A DNA stretch of 64,000 nt from Martelella endophytica (GCF_000960975.1 NZ_CP010803.1:62001-126000); one strand, 5' to 3'; positions 17,129-27,450 are shown, counted from the first letter of the stretch. Translations and numbers: made by a program. The notes: generated by a model not told the origin, from the letters alone.

Positions 17129-18280
17129 ATGAGCGGGCGTTCGCTTTCTCACTACAGGCGGATCGTCATCAAGATCGGTTCGGCGCTTCTGGTTGACCGG
17201 GAACGCGGATTGAAACGGGAATGGCTCGACCGGCTTTGCGATGACATTGCGGCGCTGAAGGCCGCAGGCGTTGACGTGCTGGTGGTTTCCTCAGGCGCCG
17301 TCGCGCTCGGCCGCACCGTGCTCCACACCCATGCCGGCGCGCTGAAGCTGGAAGAAGCGCAGGCGGCAGCCGCGGTCGGCCAGATCGGCCTTGCCGGCGC
17401 CTGGACGGAGAGCCTCAGGCAGCACGACATCCTCGCCGGACAGATCCTGCTGACGCTGCAGAACACCGAGGAACGCCGGCAATATCTGAATGCCCGCGCC
17501 ACGATCCGGCAGTTGCTGAAACTCTCGGCCGTGCCGATCATCAACGAGAATGATACGATCGCCACCTCCGAGATCCGCTACGGCGACAATGACCGGCTGG
17601 CGGCGCGCGTGGCAACGATGATCGGCGCCAATCTGCTGATCCTTCTGTCAGATATCGACGGGCTCTACACCGCCCCGCCGCATCTCGATCCCGAGGCCCG
17701 GTTCCTGCCGGAAATCGAGGCGATCACGCCGGAGATCGAGGCGATGGCCGGAGGGGCGGCGTCGGAACTCTCGCGCGGCGGCATGCGCACCAAGATCGAG
17801 GCCGGCAAGATCGCGACCGTCGCCGGCTGCGCGATGATCATCGCCTCGGGCAAGATCGACCATCCGCTGAAGGCGATCGAGAACGGCGAACGCCACTCGC
17901 TGTTTCATGCGGCGGGCGAGCCGGTCAATGCGCGCAAGACCTGGATTGCCGGCCAGCTTCTGCCGGCGGGCACGATCCATATCGATGACGGCGCGGTGGC
18001 GGCGCTGAAACGCGGCAACAGCCTGCTTTCGGCCGGCGTTGTCTCGGTCGACGGCCATTTTTCGCGCGGCGATACGGTGGCGATCGTCAATGCCCAGGGC
18101 GGAGAGATCGCCCGCGGCCTCTCCGGTTACGACAGCGACGAGGCCCGTGCCATTGCCGGGGTGAAAACCGGCGGCATCGAAGCCATATTGGGATACCCCG
18201 CACGCGCAGCGATGGTCCACCGCGACGACCTGGTGATGACGACGGGAAAGACGAGAAAGAGGAACGAGGCCCATGCTTGA
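17129..18280 (+). CDS. proB: Glutamate 5-kinase
   Basis: 383 residues. The amino-acid kinase domain (residues 1-255) contains [20 protein letters not shown], the NENDTI and [11 protein letters not shown] motifs, and [17 protein letters not shown] domain follows at about 280-365. It phosphorylates glutamate, the first step of proline synthesis, and is normally inhibited by proline. The start is 1 bp after the obg stop, and the end overlaps proA by 8 bp. Confidence 0.97.
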   Translation: MSGRSLSHYRRIVIKIGSALLVDRERGLKREWLDRLCDDIAALKAAGVDVLVVSSGAVALGRTVLHTHAGALKLEEAQAAAAVGQIGLAGAWTESLRQHDILAGQILLTLQNTEERRQYLNARATIRQLLKLSAVPIINENDTIATSEIRYGDNDRLAARVATMIGANLLILLSDIDGLYTAPPHLDPEARFLPEIEAITPEIEAMAGGAASELSRGGMRTKIEAGKIATVAGCAMIIASGKIDHPLKAIENGERHSLFHAAGEPVNARKTWIAGQLLPAGTIHIDDGAVAALKRGNSLLSAGVVSVDGHFSRGDTVAIVNAQGGEIARGLSGYDSDEARAIAGVKTGGIEAILGYPARAAMVHRDDLVMTTGKTRKRNEAHA

Positions 18281-19547
18281 CCGCAAGGAAGATGTCGCAG
18301 CCGTGATGGCGGCGCTTGGCCGACGCGCCCGCGCCAGTGCCCACGCCCTCGCCATCGCGTCGACGGAAACCAAGGACAGGGCCCTGGAGGCCATGGCCCG
18401 CGAGATCATGGCCCGCAAGGCCGAAATCCTTGCCGAGAATGCGAGAGATGTTGCCCGTGCGAAGGAAAACGGCATTTCCGGCTCCTTCCTCGACCGGCTG
18501 GAGCTCAATGACGACCGTGTCGCCGCCATAGCCGACGGCATTCGCGCGATTGCCGCGCTGAAGGATCCGGTCGGCGATGTGATCGCGGCATGGGACCGGC
18601 CGAACGGGCTGAAGATCGAGCGCGTGCGCACGCCGCTCGGCGTCATCGGCGTTATTTATGAAAGCCGCCCGAATGTGACGGCGGATGCCGGCGCGCTCTG
18701 CCTGAAGGCCGGCAATGCCGTGATCCTGCGCGGCGGTTCGGATTCCGCTCTCTCGGCCGCCGCCATCCATGAGGCGCTGAAGGCGGGCCTATCCGAGGCT
18801 GGCCTGCCCGAAGACGCCATCCAGATCGTGCCGACCACCGACCGCGCCGCCGTCGGCGAGATGCTGTCCGGCCTTTCCGGCAATATCGACGTGATCGTGC
18901 CGCGCGGCGGAAAAAGCCTCGTCGCCCGTGTGCAGACGGAAGCGCGCGTGCCGGTTTTCGCCCATCTCGAAGGCCTCTGCCACATCTATGTCGACAAGTC
19001 CGCCGACCTCGACATGGCGAGGGAGATTGTCGTCAATGCCAAGATGCGCCGCACCGGGATCTGCGGTGCTGCGGAAACGCTGCTGATCGACCGCGCCGCC
19101 GCCGAAACCTTCGCCGGCACGCTGATCGAGGCCCTGGAAGCGAAAGGCTGCCTGGTGCGGGTCGACCACGAAATGATCGACTATGCCAAGGGCCGCGAGG
19201 AAGCGAGCGAGACCGACTGGACGACAGAATATCTCGACGCGATCATTTCGGTGAAGCTCGTCGATGGCATTTCCGGCGCCATCGAACACATCGAGAAATA
19301 CTCATCCCACCACACCGAGGCCGTGATCGCCGAGGACCCGGAGGTGGTCGCCCGCTTCTTCAACGAGATCGATTCCGCCATCCTGCTGCACAATGCCTCG
19401 ACCCAGTTTGCCGATGGCGGCGAATTCGGCATGGGGGCCGAGATCGGCATTGCCACCGGCAAGATGCATGCGCGCGGTCCGGTCGGCGTTGAGCAGCTCA
19501 CCTCGTTCAAATATCTGGTGCGCGGCAGCGGCCAGACGCGGGCCTGA
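18273..19547 (+). CDS. proA: Gamma-glutamyl phosphate reductase
   Basis: 424 residues, the usual length. It is an aldehyde-dehydrogenase-fold enzyme with catalytic cysteine at about residue 264 ([10 protein letters not shown]), a conserved VPRGGKSLV segment and the C-terminal [14 protein letters not shown]. It reduces glutamyl phosphate to glutamate semialdehyde with NADPH, the second proline step. Translationally coupled to proB (8-bp overlap). Confidence 0.97.
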   Translation: MLDRKEDVAAVMAALGRRARASAHALAIASTETKDRALEAMAREIMARKAEILAENARDVARAKENGISGSFLDRLELNDDRVAAIADGIRAIAALKDPVGDVIAAWDRPNGLKIERVRTPLGVIGVIYESRPNVTADAGALCLKAGNAVILRGGSDSALSAAAIHEALKAGLSEAGLPEDAIQIVPTTDRAAVGEMLSGLSGNIDVIVPRGGKSLVARVQTEARVPVFAHLEGLCHIYVDKSADLDMAREIVVNAKMRRTGICGAAETLLIDRAAAETFAGTLIEALEAKGCLVRVDHEMIDYAKGREEASETDWTTEYLDAIISVKLVDGISGAIEHIEKYSSHHTEAVIAEDPEVVARFFNEIDSAILLHNASTQFADGGEFGMGAEIGIATGKMHARGPVGVEQLTSFKYLVRGSGQTRA

Positions 19548-19581
19548 CGGTTTGTCGGAGATCGAACGCCGCCATCTGGTC

Positions 19582-20169
19582 ATGCCGCATCTTCAACCCG
19601 GCATGAGCGTCGGCCTGTTCGGCGGGTCGTTCAACCCGCCGCATGAGGGGCATCTGCTGGTGGCAAGCCTCGCCATTCAGCGGCTCGGCCTCGACCAGCT
19701 CTGGTGGCTTGTTACCCCCGGCAATCCGCTGAAGAGCGGCAACGGCCTGGCGCCGCTTGCCGAACGGCTGGCGCTTTCCGAGGCGATGGCGCGCGATCCG
19801 CGCATCCAGGTCACCGCATTCGAGAAATCGCTGGGTACGGCCTATACCGCCCGCACCATCCGCCACATCACCCGCCGCCATCCGGACGTCCATTTCGTCT
19901 GGGTCATGGGCGCCGACAATCTCGGCAGCTTCCATCGCTGGCAGGAGTGGCGCCGCATTGCCGAGACCGTGCCGATCGCCGTTATCGACCGGCCTGGGGC
20001 GACGCTCACCTACCTCTCCTCCAAGGCCGCCCGCACGCTCGACAAGGCCCGCGTTCCCGAGCGCGCCGCGAAGGCGCTGCCAAGGATGAAGCCGCCGGCC
20101 TGGACCTTCATCCATGGCCCGCGCTCGTCCGTCTCCTCCACCGCGCTCAGACTGGAAAAGAACCGATGA
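19582..20169 (+). CDS. nadD: Nicotinate-nucleotide adenylyltransferase
   Basis: 195 residues from ATG 19582. A TTG at 19552, 4 bp after the proA stop, would give a form ten residues longer that resembles other rhizobial N-termini. Nucleotidyltransferase motifs are GLFGGSFNPPHEGH (the HxGH site) and SSVSSTALR (the ISSTxxR loop). It makes deamido-NAD from nicotinate mononucleotide and ATP. Its stop overlaps the next ATG. Confidence 0.95.
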   Translation: MPHLQPGMSVGLFGGSFNPPHEGHLLVASLAIQRLGLDQLWWLVTPGNPLKSGNGLAPLAERLALSEAMARDPRIQVTAFEKSLGTAYTARTIRHITRRHPDVHFVWVMGADNLGSFHRWQEWRRIAETVPIAVIDRPGATLTYLSSKAARTLDKARVPERAAKALPRMKPPAWTFIHGPRSSVSSTALRLEKNR

Positions 20170-21023
20170 AGCTCGAAATCGTCGCCGACATCACCGATCC
20201 CGGCAAGCCTGGCGGCGCCAGCGACGACCGCTATGGCTGGAACGCGAACGCGGTCTTCGTCATCGACGGCGCCACCGGCATCGGCGACCGGGAGGTCATG
20301 GCGGAAGGTGACGCCGCCTGGCTTGCCGGCCATGCCGCGCGGATGTTTGCCGCAGCAGAAGATCGAGCGGTGGCCGAGACCGTAGCCGAGATCAACGCCT
20401 CCGCCCGTGACATCTATTACGCGGCTGCGGAAACCGATGACCTGCCGCGCTACATGTGGCCCGCCGCTGCCTTCCAGATGCTCCGGATCGAGGATGACCA
20501 TCTCGTCACCTACGGGCTTGGCGATTGCCGGCTGTTCCTGCAGGACGCGGTGTCGGGCAATGTCTTCGAGACCTCGGCGCTGAAGGGCAACCGCGATCTC
20601 GAGATCGCCGCCGCCCACGCCCATCTTGCCCGCATCGGCGGGTTCAAGGGTGCGGCCGATATCAGCGGCGATGCCGAAACGCTGGCCATGCTGCGCGCGG
20701 GCCGCGCCCGCCACAACACGCCGGATGGCCGCGTCTTCACCCTCGGCCTCGTGCCCGAGGCAGCCGACAGGATCGTGCGCGAGGCAACCGGCATCATGGC
20801 CCCTGCCCGCGGCCTGCTCTGCTCCGATGGCTTTGCCGCCCTGGTTGACAATTACGACGCGTTTTCGCCGGAAAGCCTGATCGAAGCCGCATTCAGCGAT
20901 GGCCTTCCGGCACTGCTTGAGATCCTCCGCCAGATCGAGCGGGAGCAGGATCCGGACGGCGAAAAGTACCCGCGCTACAAGGTCAGCGATGACGCCGCAG
21001 CCGTCGCCTTCCGTGTCCTCTAG
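20166..21023 (+). CDS. PP2C-like serine/threonine phosphatase family protein
   Basis: 285 residues; start overlaps the nadD stop (ATGA). It shows the PP2C pattern of metal-binding segments: VFVIDGATGIGD near the N-terminus, GLGDCRLFL in the middle and GLLCSDGFAALVDNYD near residue 220, then DDAAAVAFRVL at the end. No signal or membrane segment, so it acts in the cytoplasm. The target protein is unknown. Its place between nadD and rsfS suggests co-expression, not a known shared pathway. Confidence 0.8.
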   Translation: MKLEIVADITDPGKPGGASDDRYGWNANAVFVIDGATGIGDREVMAEGDAAWLAGHAARMFAAAEDRAVAETVAEINASARDIYYAAAETDDLPRYMWPAAAFQMLRIEDDHLVTYGLGDCRLFLQDAVSGNVFETSALKGNRDLEIAAAHAHLARIGGFKGAADISGDAETLAMLRAGRARHNTPDGRVFTLGLVPEAADRIVREATGIMAPARGLLCSDGFAALVDNYDAFSPESLIEAAFSDGLPALLEILRQIEREQDPDGEKYPRYKVSDDAAAVAFRVL

Positions 21024-21137
21024 GTCGCGCCCGAATATTTCGGCACAGGAAATACTTGCAACACGGGCCTTTTGACCCCACCATTAGGGGGCAGATCTCG
21101 CGAAAAAGTCGCGAGTCGCACCCCATGCTTGTTCCAG

Positions 21138-21566
21138 ATGAAAGGAAGAACCCTGCCAACATTGCACGCCAAGAGTGCAGCCAACGAAACTGCACTGCAA
21201 AGCCGGAACAGCGGCACCCACGCCGCCGACCAGGCTCTCTCCGCCGTCCTCGCAAGCCTCGAGGACTCCAAGGCAGAAGATATTGTAACCATCGACATCC
21301 GCGGCAAATCGGCCCTCGGCGACCACATGGTGGTTGTGTCCGGGCGCTCGAACCGTCACGTGATGGCGATCTGCGACCATCTGGTCAAGGACATCAAACA
21401 GTCGGGCGCAGGCGTCCCGAAGGTCGAAGGCCAGGAGGCCGGCGACTGGGTGCTGATCGACACCGGCGATGTGATCGTCCATGTATTCCGGCCGGAAGTC
21501 CGCGAGTTCTACAATATCGAAAAGATGTGGTCGGCCCCCGAGATGAACGAGGGACGCCTGCACTGA
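21138..21566 (+). CDS. rsfS: Ribosomal silencing factor RsfS
   Basis: 142 residues from ATG 21138; no clear ribosome binding site is visible, so the exact start is uncertain. The core (EDSKAEDIVTIDIRGKS, VVSGRSNRHVMAI, VEGQEAGDWVLIDTGD, YNIEKMW) is typical RsfS. It binds L14 on the 50S subunit and blocks subunit joining when nutrients are short. It lies between nadD and rlmH, a widely conserved neighbourhood. Confidence 0.95.
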   Translation: MKGRTLPTLHAKSAANETALQSRNSGTHAADQALSAVLASLEDSKAEDIVTIDIRGKSALGDHMVVVSGRSNRHVMAICDHLVKDIKQSGAGVPKVEGQEAGDWVLIDTGDVIVHVFRPEVREFYNIEKMWSAPEMNEGRLH

Positions 21567-21707
21567 CATGCGCCTTTAGCGGCGGGAGGAGAACGGCCGG
21601 CATCCAGCCTGAGCCGTCCATGTTTTTTGTGGCCTTTTCCCGGCCCACATGAGGCGACCTGTCCGGACGGACCGCAGGGCGGTTGTTGCGGATGAAGAGA
21701 TGACACG

Positions 21708-22190
21708 ATGCAGATCGGCATATTCGCGGTCGGAAGACTGAAGTCCGGACCGGAAAAGGACCTTGTTGCGCGCTATCTCGACCGGCTGAAGAAGACCGGC
21801 AAGGCGCAGGGGCTCGATTTTTCCAAAGTCACCGAAATCAATGAAAGCCGCGCCGGCAATGCCGCAACGCGCAAGCGCGAGGAAGCGGCGGCTCTCGAAA
21901 ACATTCTTAGCCCCGAAACCGTGCTGGCGCTGCTCGACGAGCACGGCAAATCGCTCGACAGCCTTGGTTTTGCCGGGGAAATCGAGAAATTCCGCGACAA
22001 CGGCAAGCGCGAGATGATCTTCGCCATCGGCGGCGCCGATGGGCTTGATCCGGCGCTGACGGAGCGTGCCGACCTCGTCATCAATTTCGGCAACATGACA
22101 TGGCCGCACCAGATCGTGCGTATCCTGCTTGCCGAACAGCTCTACCGCGCCGTCACACTGATGGCCGGACACCCCTATCACCGCGCATGA
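21708..22190 (+). CDS. rlmH: 23S rRNA (pseudouridine1915-N3)-methyltransferase
   Basis: 160 residues. It is a SPOUT-fold enzyme with the C-terminal knot motif FAIGGADGLDP and MTWPHQIVRILLAEQLYRA. It methylates pseudouridine 1915 in helix 69 of 23S rRNA using SAM. The product is cytoplasmic. It follows rsfS by 141 bp. Confidence 0.97.
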   Translation: MQIGIFAVGRLKSGPEKDLVARYLDRLKKTGKAQGLDFSKVTEINESRAGNAATRKREEAAALENILSPETVLALLDEHGKSLDSLGFAGEIEKFRDNGKREMIFAIGGADGLDPALTERADLVINFGNMTWPHQIVRILLAEQLYRAVTLMAGHPYHRA

Positions 22191-22295
22191 TTACGAATAA
22201 AGATCATCAACTGTTTGTGTGTTAAACTGTCGTTCGTCATTCGTTAACCTGTGAGCGTTCTAAATCTCCTGTCACCCACGGCGAAGACAAACTGA

Positions 22296-23696
22296 ATGGC
22301 CCATCCGGCGGCAAAATCGGCAAGACCCAGCCTCGGCAGAGCAATCGTTCTGCTGACCGGTGCCCTGTGGCTGACCGCAGGTCCCGTTCTGGCGCAAGGT
22401 GCTGCGACCAATGCAGGGCCGGAAAAGGATTCCGAAGCGCTCGTCGACCAGCTCACCTCCGAGCGCGCCGACAAGATGGTCGAGCTCGACCGGCTGCAGT
22501 CATCGATTTCGTTGTCGAACGAGAAGATGGAGAGCCTGAAGTCCGAGATCGAGAAGCTTTCCGGCGATACGGCCAGCCTGAAACAGGCGCTCGTCGCCTC
22601 CGCCGAACGCCGGCGCAAGCTGGAAGAACAGATCGGCGCCAGCGAGACGGAGATTGCCAAACTCGCCGACGAGGAGACCGACCTGCATGCGGCGCTCAAC
22701 CGCGAGCGCGATGTTCTGGCCGATGTTCTGGCGGCGCTGCAGCGTATGGGCCGCGACCCGCCGCCTGCCCTGCTGGTCTCGCCCGGTGATGCCCTCGATT
22801 CCGTGCGTAGTGCCATTCTGCTGAACGGCGTCGTTCCCGAAATGCGTGACAAGATGGAGACGGCGCTTGCCAATCTGCGCCGCCTGCAAGAGGTGAAGCA
22901 GGAGAAGGAAGCCGCCCGCGACAAGCTCGCCGCCGATCTGGACGGGCTTGCCGAGGAGCAGCAGCGCATGGACCTGCTGATCGCGGAGAACAACAAGGCA
23001 AGCGACAGCAATGCCGCCGAGCTTGCCGCAGAACAGCAGCAGGCGGAGGCGTTGGCGGCCAAGGCCGGCGACCTCAACGGCCTCATCGCATCGCTTGAGA
23101 CCGACATCACCTCGGCCCGCAATGCGGCGCTCCTGGCCCGGCAGGAAGCGGAGAAGCGCGCCGAGATGACCGAGGCGCAAAAGCGGCACGCGCGTGAAGA
23201 AATGCTGGCGGGCATGCCCGACAAAAACCGCATTAGCCCCGCATATCCCTTCTCGGAATTGAAGAACCGTCTGGTTCTGCCGGTCGAGGGCGAAATTGTC
23301 AGGCAGTACGGAGACCCGGACGGCACGGGCCACGAGGCGACCGGCATTACCATTGCCGCCCGCCCCGGAGCGCTGGTAACGGCACCCGCGGACGGCACGG
23401 TGGTTTACGCCGGGCGCTTCAGGAGTTACGGAGAAATGGTCATCCTCAATGTCGGCGACGGATATCATCTCGTCATGACCGGCATGGATGGCCTGAAGGT
23501 CCATCAGGGGGATTTCGTCTTCTCGGGCGAACCGCTGGCGGATATGGGCGCCACCCGCATTGCAAGTGCGGCAACGCTGGCGCTGGAAACGGATAGGCCG
23601 ACGCTCTACATTGAGTTTCGGCAAAACGGCAAACCGGTCGATTCTCACACCTGGTGGGCGGACGAAAATGATGGAAAGGCACGTAATGATACGTAG
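22296..23696 (+). CDS. EnvC-like murein hydrolase activator, degenerate LytM domain
   Basis: 466 residues. It has a signal peptide (1-33), a long coiled-coil region (about 45-320) and a C-terminal LytM/M23 domain. The M23 metal ligands are missing: the usual HxGxD element reads HEATGITI, and the HxH is replaced by LYIEFRQNG. That loss is the hallmark of EnvC-type activators, which switch on AmiA-type amidases instead of cutting peptidoglycan themselves. It acts in the periplasm during cell separation. Its end overlaps the ctpA start by 11 bp, and the envC-ctpA pairing is common in alphaproteobacteria. Confidence 0.9.
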   Translation: MAHPAAKSARPSLGRAIVLLTGALWLTAGPVLAQGAATNAGPEKDSEALVDQLTSERADKMVELDRLQSSISLSNEKMESLKSEIEKLSGDTASLKQALVASAERRRKLEEQIGASETEIAKLADEETDLHAALNRERDVLADVLAALQRMGRDPPPALLVSPGDALDSVRSAILLNGVVPEMRDKMETALANLRRLQEVKQEKEAARDKLAADLDGLAEEQQRMDLLIAENNKASDSNAAELAAEQQQAEALAAKAGDLNGLIASLETDITSARNAALLARQEAEKRAEMTEAQKRHAREEMLAGMPDKNRISPAYPFSELKNRLVLPVEGEIVRQYGDPDGTGHEATGITIAARPGALVTAPADGTVVYAGRFRSYGEMVILNVGDGYHLVMTGMDGLKVHQGDFVFSGEPLADMGATRIASAATLALETDRPTLYIEFRQNGKPVDSHTWWADENDGKARNDT

Positions 23697-25068
23697 GGCA
23701 ACGCTTCTGCTGGCGGGCGTCGTGATTGGCGCTTCGGCGACCGGGATTCTCATCTCGGCAGACATTCCCGCGCGCGCGGCAAGCGACGACACGACCTACC
23801 ACGAAATGTCGCTGTTCGGCGATGTCTTCGAGCGCGTGCGCAGCCAGTATGTGTCGCCGCCGGACGAGAAGAAGATGATCCAGGATGCCATCAACGGCAT
23901 GCTGAACGGTCTCGACCCGCATTCGAGCTACATGACGGCCGAAGAATCCACCGAGATGCGCGACCAGTCGAAGGGCGAATTCGGCGGCCTCGGCATCGAG
24001 GTGACGATGGAGGATGACGTCGTCAAGGTCGTCGCCCCGATCGACGATACGCCCGCCTCCAACGCCGGCGTGCTGACCGGCGACAAGATCATCGAGATCG
24101 ACGGCGAGAGCGTGCGCGGCATGACGCTGAACGACGCGGTCGACAGGATGCGCGGCGAAGTCGGCGAGCCGATCGACATCACCATCCTGCGCGACGGCGT
24201 CACCAAGCCGATCGAGATGACCATCGTGCGCGGCATCATTCCGGTGCAGTCGGTCAAGTGGCGGGTCGAAAACGACAATATCGGCTACATCCGGCTGACC
24301 ACCTTCATGAACGAGAAGCTCGATGACAGCCTCAACGAGGCGATCGAGGAGATCAAGAAAGAGGTGCCCGAGGACCAGCTGAAGGGCTATATCCTCGACC
24401 TGCGCCTGAACCCCGGCGGCTTCCTGAACCAGGCTGTTGCCGTGGCCGATACCTTCCTCGACGAGGGCGAGGTGGTTTCCACCCGCGGCCGCAACGCCGA
24501 GGAAACCCGCCGCTTTAACGCCGGCCCTGGCGACCTCACCGACGGCAAGCCGCTGATCGTTCTGGTCAATGGCGGTTCGGCATCGGCATCGGAAATCGTC
24601 GCCGGCGCGCTGCATGACCTGAAGCGCGCGACGCTGGTCGGCACCCGCACCTTCGGCAAGGGCTCGGTCCAGACCATCGTTCCGCTTGGCGAGGACGGCT
24701 CCTTGAGGCTGACGACGGCGCTCTACTACACGCCGTCGGGCACCTCTATCCAGGGCACCGGCATCGAGCCCGACATCATTGTCGAGCAGAAGCTTCCGGA
24801 AGACCTCGAAGGCCTGATCCGGCCGGAGGGTGAATCGACGCTGCGTGGCCACATCCAGGGCGACAAGGAAACCGACGAGGGCTCCGGCTCGGTCGCCTAT
24901 GTCCCGCGCGACATCGAGGACGACCTCCAGCTCAAATATGCCATCGACCTGATGGAGGGCACGGAGAAGAACGACGCCTATCCGGCCGACCCCGCCAAGG
25001 CCGTCGAAAAGCTCCAGGCCGCCAAGAAGGCGGACGAGGCCAAGGCCGAGCCCGAAAAGGCAAACTGA
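23686..25068 (+). CDS. ctpA: C-terminal processing protease (S41 family)
   Basis: 460 residues from the ATG at 23686 (GGAAAGG 6 bp upstream); ATGs at 23668 and 23671 are alternatives. An N-terminal membrane anchor/signal (1-30) is followed by a PDZ domain (about 85-165) and the S41 core. The catalytic serine lies in GGSASASEI (about residues 297-305) and the lysine in FGKGSVQ. It cleaves periplasmic or membrane proteins near the C-terminus. The gene ends the core run and has a strong terminator at 25081. Confidence 0.95.
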   Translation: MIRRATLLLAGVVIGASATGILISADIPARAASDDTTYHEMSLFGDVFERVRSQYVSPPDEKKMIQDAINGMLNGLDPHSSYMTAEESTEMRDQSKGEFGGLGIEVTMEDDVVKVVAPIDDTPASNAGVLTGDKIIEIDGESVRGMTLNDAVDRMRGEVGEPIDITILRDGVTKPIEMTIVRGIIPVQSVKWRVENDNIGYIRLTTFMNEKLDDSLNEAIEEIKKEVPEDQLKGYILDLRLNPGGFLNQAVAVADTFLDEGEVVSTRGRNAEETRRFNAGPGDLTDGKPLIVLVNGGSASASEIVAGALHDLKRATLVGTRTFGKGSVQTIVPLGEDGSLRLTTALYYTPSGTSIQGTGIEPDIIVEQKLPEDLEGLIRPEGESTLRGHIQGDKETDEGSGSVAYVPRDIEDDLQLKYAIDLMEGTEKNDAYPADPAKAVEKLQAAKKADEAKAEPEKAN

Positions 25069-25080
25069 TGGACAAGAAGA

Positions 25081-25107
25081 AGGCCGGGTTTCCCCGGCCT
25101 TTTTTTT
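25081..25107 (+). terminator. Rho-independent terminator after ctpA
   Basis: AGGCCGGG, a four-base loop, then CCCGGCCT, followed by seven T. A textbook terminator 12 bp after the ctpA stop. Confidence 0.92.
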
Positions 25108-25146
25108 GCGCTCCGCTGACGCTGGCGCGCTATCGCTTCGGACGAC

Positions 25147-25884
25147 CTAACCCGGCCGCCCCGAGGGGGCGAACTGGGCGACGAGCGTGTGCATGTCGCC
25201 GGGATAGGTGAGGTTGACCTGGGTGATCGAACCGGTGGTGTTCCAGGTGCGCCGGGCGACCACGAGACACGGCGTGCCCTCGCGCAGGTCCAGCAACTCG
25301 GCTTCCGCCCGCCCGGCGGCTGTGGCGTTGATGCGGTGTTCGGCGGCGCTCCAGGGCACCTGTTCAAGAAGCCAGGTTCCGGGCGGCGATTTCGAGAAAT
25401 CGGTTTGCCGCGCCTGCGGCACCTCCGCGAGGTTGATGAGACGGTCCTCCAAGCAGAAGGGCCGACTGCCGGCGACGTGCAGACTGCGCAGATGCAGAAG
25501 CTCCTCCGGCCTCTCAAGCATGAGTCGCCGTCGGTCCGCTGCATCGGCGCTGCGGATGGCGCTTTCAATCGGGCGGAAATCATAGGCAAGACCAAGCGCC
25601 CGCACCTCGCGCTCAAGCTGATGGATCTCCATGACGGCGGAGAGCACTTCCGGCTGGCGGACATAGGAGCCGGACTTGCGGCGCCGCTCGATCAGCCCCT
25701 TGCGGACGAGTTCCGAAAGCGCCTTGTTGACCGTCATGCGCGAGCAGCCGTAATGGGCCGTCAGCTCGTGCTCGAAGGGAATGCGGGTGCCCGGCGGCCA
25801 CTCGCCGGAGAGGATACGGTCCTCCACCTCCCGTTCGATGCGGGCATGCAGCGCCAGCGGGCGGCTCTCCTTCCCCTCGGCCAT
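25147..25884 (-). CDS. hutC: Histidine utilisation repressor, GntR/HutC family
   Basis: 245 residues from ATG 25884 (MAEGKESRPLALHARIE). The GntR winged helix (residues 12-75, with YGCSRMTVNKALSELVRKG) is joined to a UTRA ligand-binding domain (about 95-240). HutC binds operator DNA and is released by urocanate. The gene is last in a minus-strand unit with an ABC importer (28698-25889); its start is 5 bp after the ATPase gene's stop. Candidate target sites are at 28771-28786 and 34491-34506. Confidence 0.92.
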   Translation of the reverse strand: MAEGKESRPLALHARIEREVEDRILSGEWPPGTRIPFEHELTAHYGCSRMTVNKALSELVRKGLIERRRKSGSYVRQPEVLSAVMEIHQLEREVRALGLAYDFRPIESAIRSADAADRRRLMLERPEELLHLRSLHVAGSRPFCLEDRLINLAEVPQARQTDFSKSPPGTWLLEQVPWSAAEHRINATAAGRAEAELLDLREGTPCLVVARRTWNTTGSITQVNLTYPGDMHTLVAQFAPSGRPG

Positions 25885-25888
25885 CCGC

Positions 25889-26680
25889 CTATCCCTGGCT
25901 CGCCGCGGCAATCACCTCGGCGCGGATTTCCTCGGTCAGCTTCATCCTCAGCTTGGCAAACTCCGGATCGGCCTTGAGGCGATAGTCGCGTGGGTGGGCG
26001 AAATCAACGGGCGTGACCGACGAGATCCGTCCCGGCCGCGCCGACATGGTGACGACGCGCGATGCCATGAACACCGCCTCCTCGATATCGTGGGTGACGA
26101 AGATCACCGTCTTCTTGTCCCGCTCCCAGATGCCGAGCAGAAGCTCCTGCATCAGTCCGCGGGTCTGATTGTCGAGCGCGCCGAAGGGCTCATCAAGCAG
26201 CAGGATCTTCGGATCATTGGCAAGCGCCCGGGCGATGGCCGTCCTCTGCTGCATGCCGCCGGAAAGCTGTTTCGGCCAGTGATCGGCGAAGGCCGAAAGG
26301 CCGACGCGATCGAGATAGAGATCGACCGTTTCCTTGATGGCCGAAGCCTTCATGCCCTTTTCGCGCAGGCCGAAGCCGACATTCTCGCGGATCGTCAGCC
26401 AGGGAAATAGCGTGTAGGACTGGAACACCATGCCACGATCGGCCCCCGGCCCCCTGATCTCCTTACCATCCAGATAGACAGCGCCAGTGGTCGGCCTGTC
26501 GAGGCCGGCGACGATGCGCAGAAGCGTCGACTTGCCACAGCCGGACGGGCCAAGGATGGTGACGAAATCGTTCTTTTCGAGCGTCAGGTCGGTCGGCGAC
26601 AGCGCCTGCACCGGCTTTGAGCCCCGACGGCCGGGAAAGACACGCGAAATGCCTTTGACTTCGAGTTCCGGCGCGCTCAT
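25889..26680 (-). CDS. NitT/TauT-type ABC transporter ATP-binding protein (hut-linked)
   Basis: 263 residues: Walker [11 protein letters not shown]-loop FQSYTLFPWL, signature LSGGMQQR, Walker B ILLLDEPFGALD, and the THDIEEA switch of SsuB/TauB-type ATPases. The start (GGAGG upstream) overlaps the permease stop by 4 bp. It powers an importer embedded in the histidine-utilisation cluster. Histidine, urocanate or a related imidazole is a plausible cargo. Confidence 0.92.
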   Translation of the reverse strand: MSAPELEVKGISRVFPGRRGSKPVQALSPTDLTLEKNDFVTILGPSGCGKSTLLRIVAGLDRPTTGAVYLDGKEIRGPGADRGMVFQSYTLFPWLTIRENVGFGLREKGMKASAIKETVDLYLDRVGLSAFADHWPKQLSGGMQQRTAIARALANDPKILLLDEPFGALDNQTRGLMQELLLGIWERDKKTVIFVTHDIEEAVFMASRVVTMSARPGRISSVTPVDFAHPRDYRLKADPEFAKLRMKLTEEIRAEVIAAASQG

Positions 26681-27450
26681 GCGAACCTCCAGGCAAAAAG
26701 ATGGCGGTTCACCATCTTGAAGGCGAAATCGGAGATGAGGCCGATCACACCGATGACGATGATGCCGAAGATGATCTGCCCGGTCGCCATCAGCGCCTGC
26801 GAATTGATGATCATGTAGCCGATGCCCGATGAGGCGCCGATCAGCTCGGCGACGATGACATAGGTCCAGGCCCAGCCGAGCACGAGACGCAGCGTTTCGG
26901 CGATATCAGGGGCGGAGGCCGGCAGCAGCACGCGCCGGACGATGCCCCGGTCAGTGGCACCCAGCGTGTAGGCGGCCTCCACCAGATCGCGCCTGGTATT
27001 GGCGACATAGACCGCGACCATGAGGATGATCTGAAACACGGCGCCGATGAAAATCACCAGCAGTTTCTGCATCTCGCCGATGCCGGCCCAGAGGATCAGC
27101 AGCGGCACAAAGGCGGAAGCGGGCAGGTAGCGGGCAAACGAGACGAAGGGCTCGAGCAGCGCCTCGATCGGTTTGTAGGCCCCCATGGCGATGCCCACGG
27201 GTACGGCCACGATCGACGCCAGCACGAAGCCGCCGACGACGCGCCAGACGGTGATGCCGATATCGCCGAGAAAGCCGCGCTTCGACAAGAGCCACCAACC
27301 ATCCTTCATCATGGTGATCGGATCCGCCAGAAAGGTCTTCGACACGAACCCGCCGAAGGTCGCAAACGACCAACCGGCAAAGAAGATCACGAAGAACAGG
27401 ATGCCAAGCGACAATCTGAGCTTCGGACTGATAGGCTCAAGCGGTTTCAT
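26677..27450 (-). CDS. NitT/TauT-type ABC transporter permease (hut-linked)
   Basis: 257 residues with about six membrane helices and the EAA-type loop EAAYTLGATDRGIVRRVLLPAS. The N-terminal helix LGILFFVIFFAGW and the family pattern are those of SsuC/TauC permeases. It overlaps the ATPase gene by 4 bp. Its binding protein is encoded 303 bp upstream, across a repeat-filled gap. Confidence 0.92.
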   Translation of the reverse strand: MKPLEPISPKLRLSLGILFFVIFFAGWSFATFGGFVSKTFLADPITMMKDGWWLLSKRGFLGDIGITVWRVVGGFVLASIVAVPVGIAMGAYKPIEALLEPFVSFARYLPASAFVPLLILWAGIGEMQKLLVIFIGAVFQIILMVAVYVANTRRDLVEAAYTLGATDRGIVRRVLLPASAPDIAETLRLVLGWAWTYVIVAELIGASSGIGYMIINSQALMATGQIIFGIIVIGVIGLISDFAFKMVNRHLFAWRFA

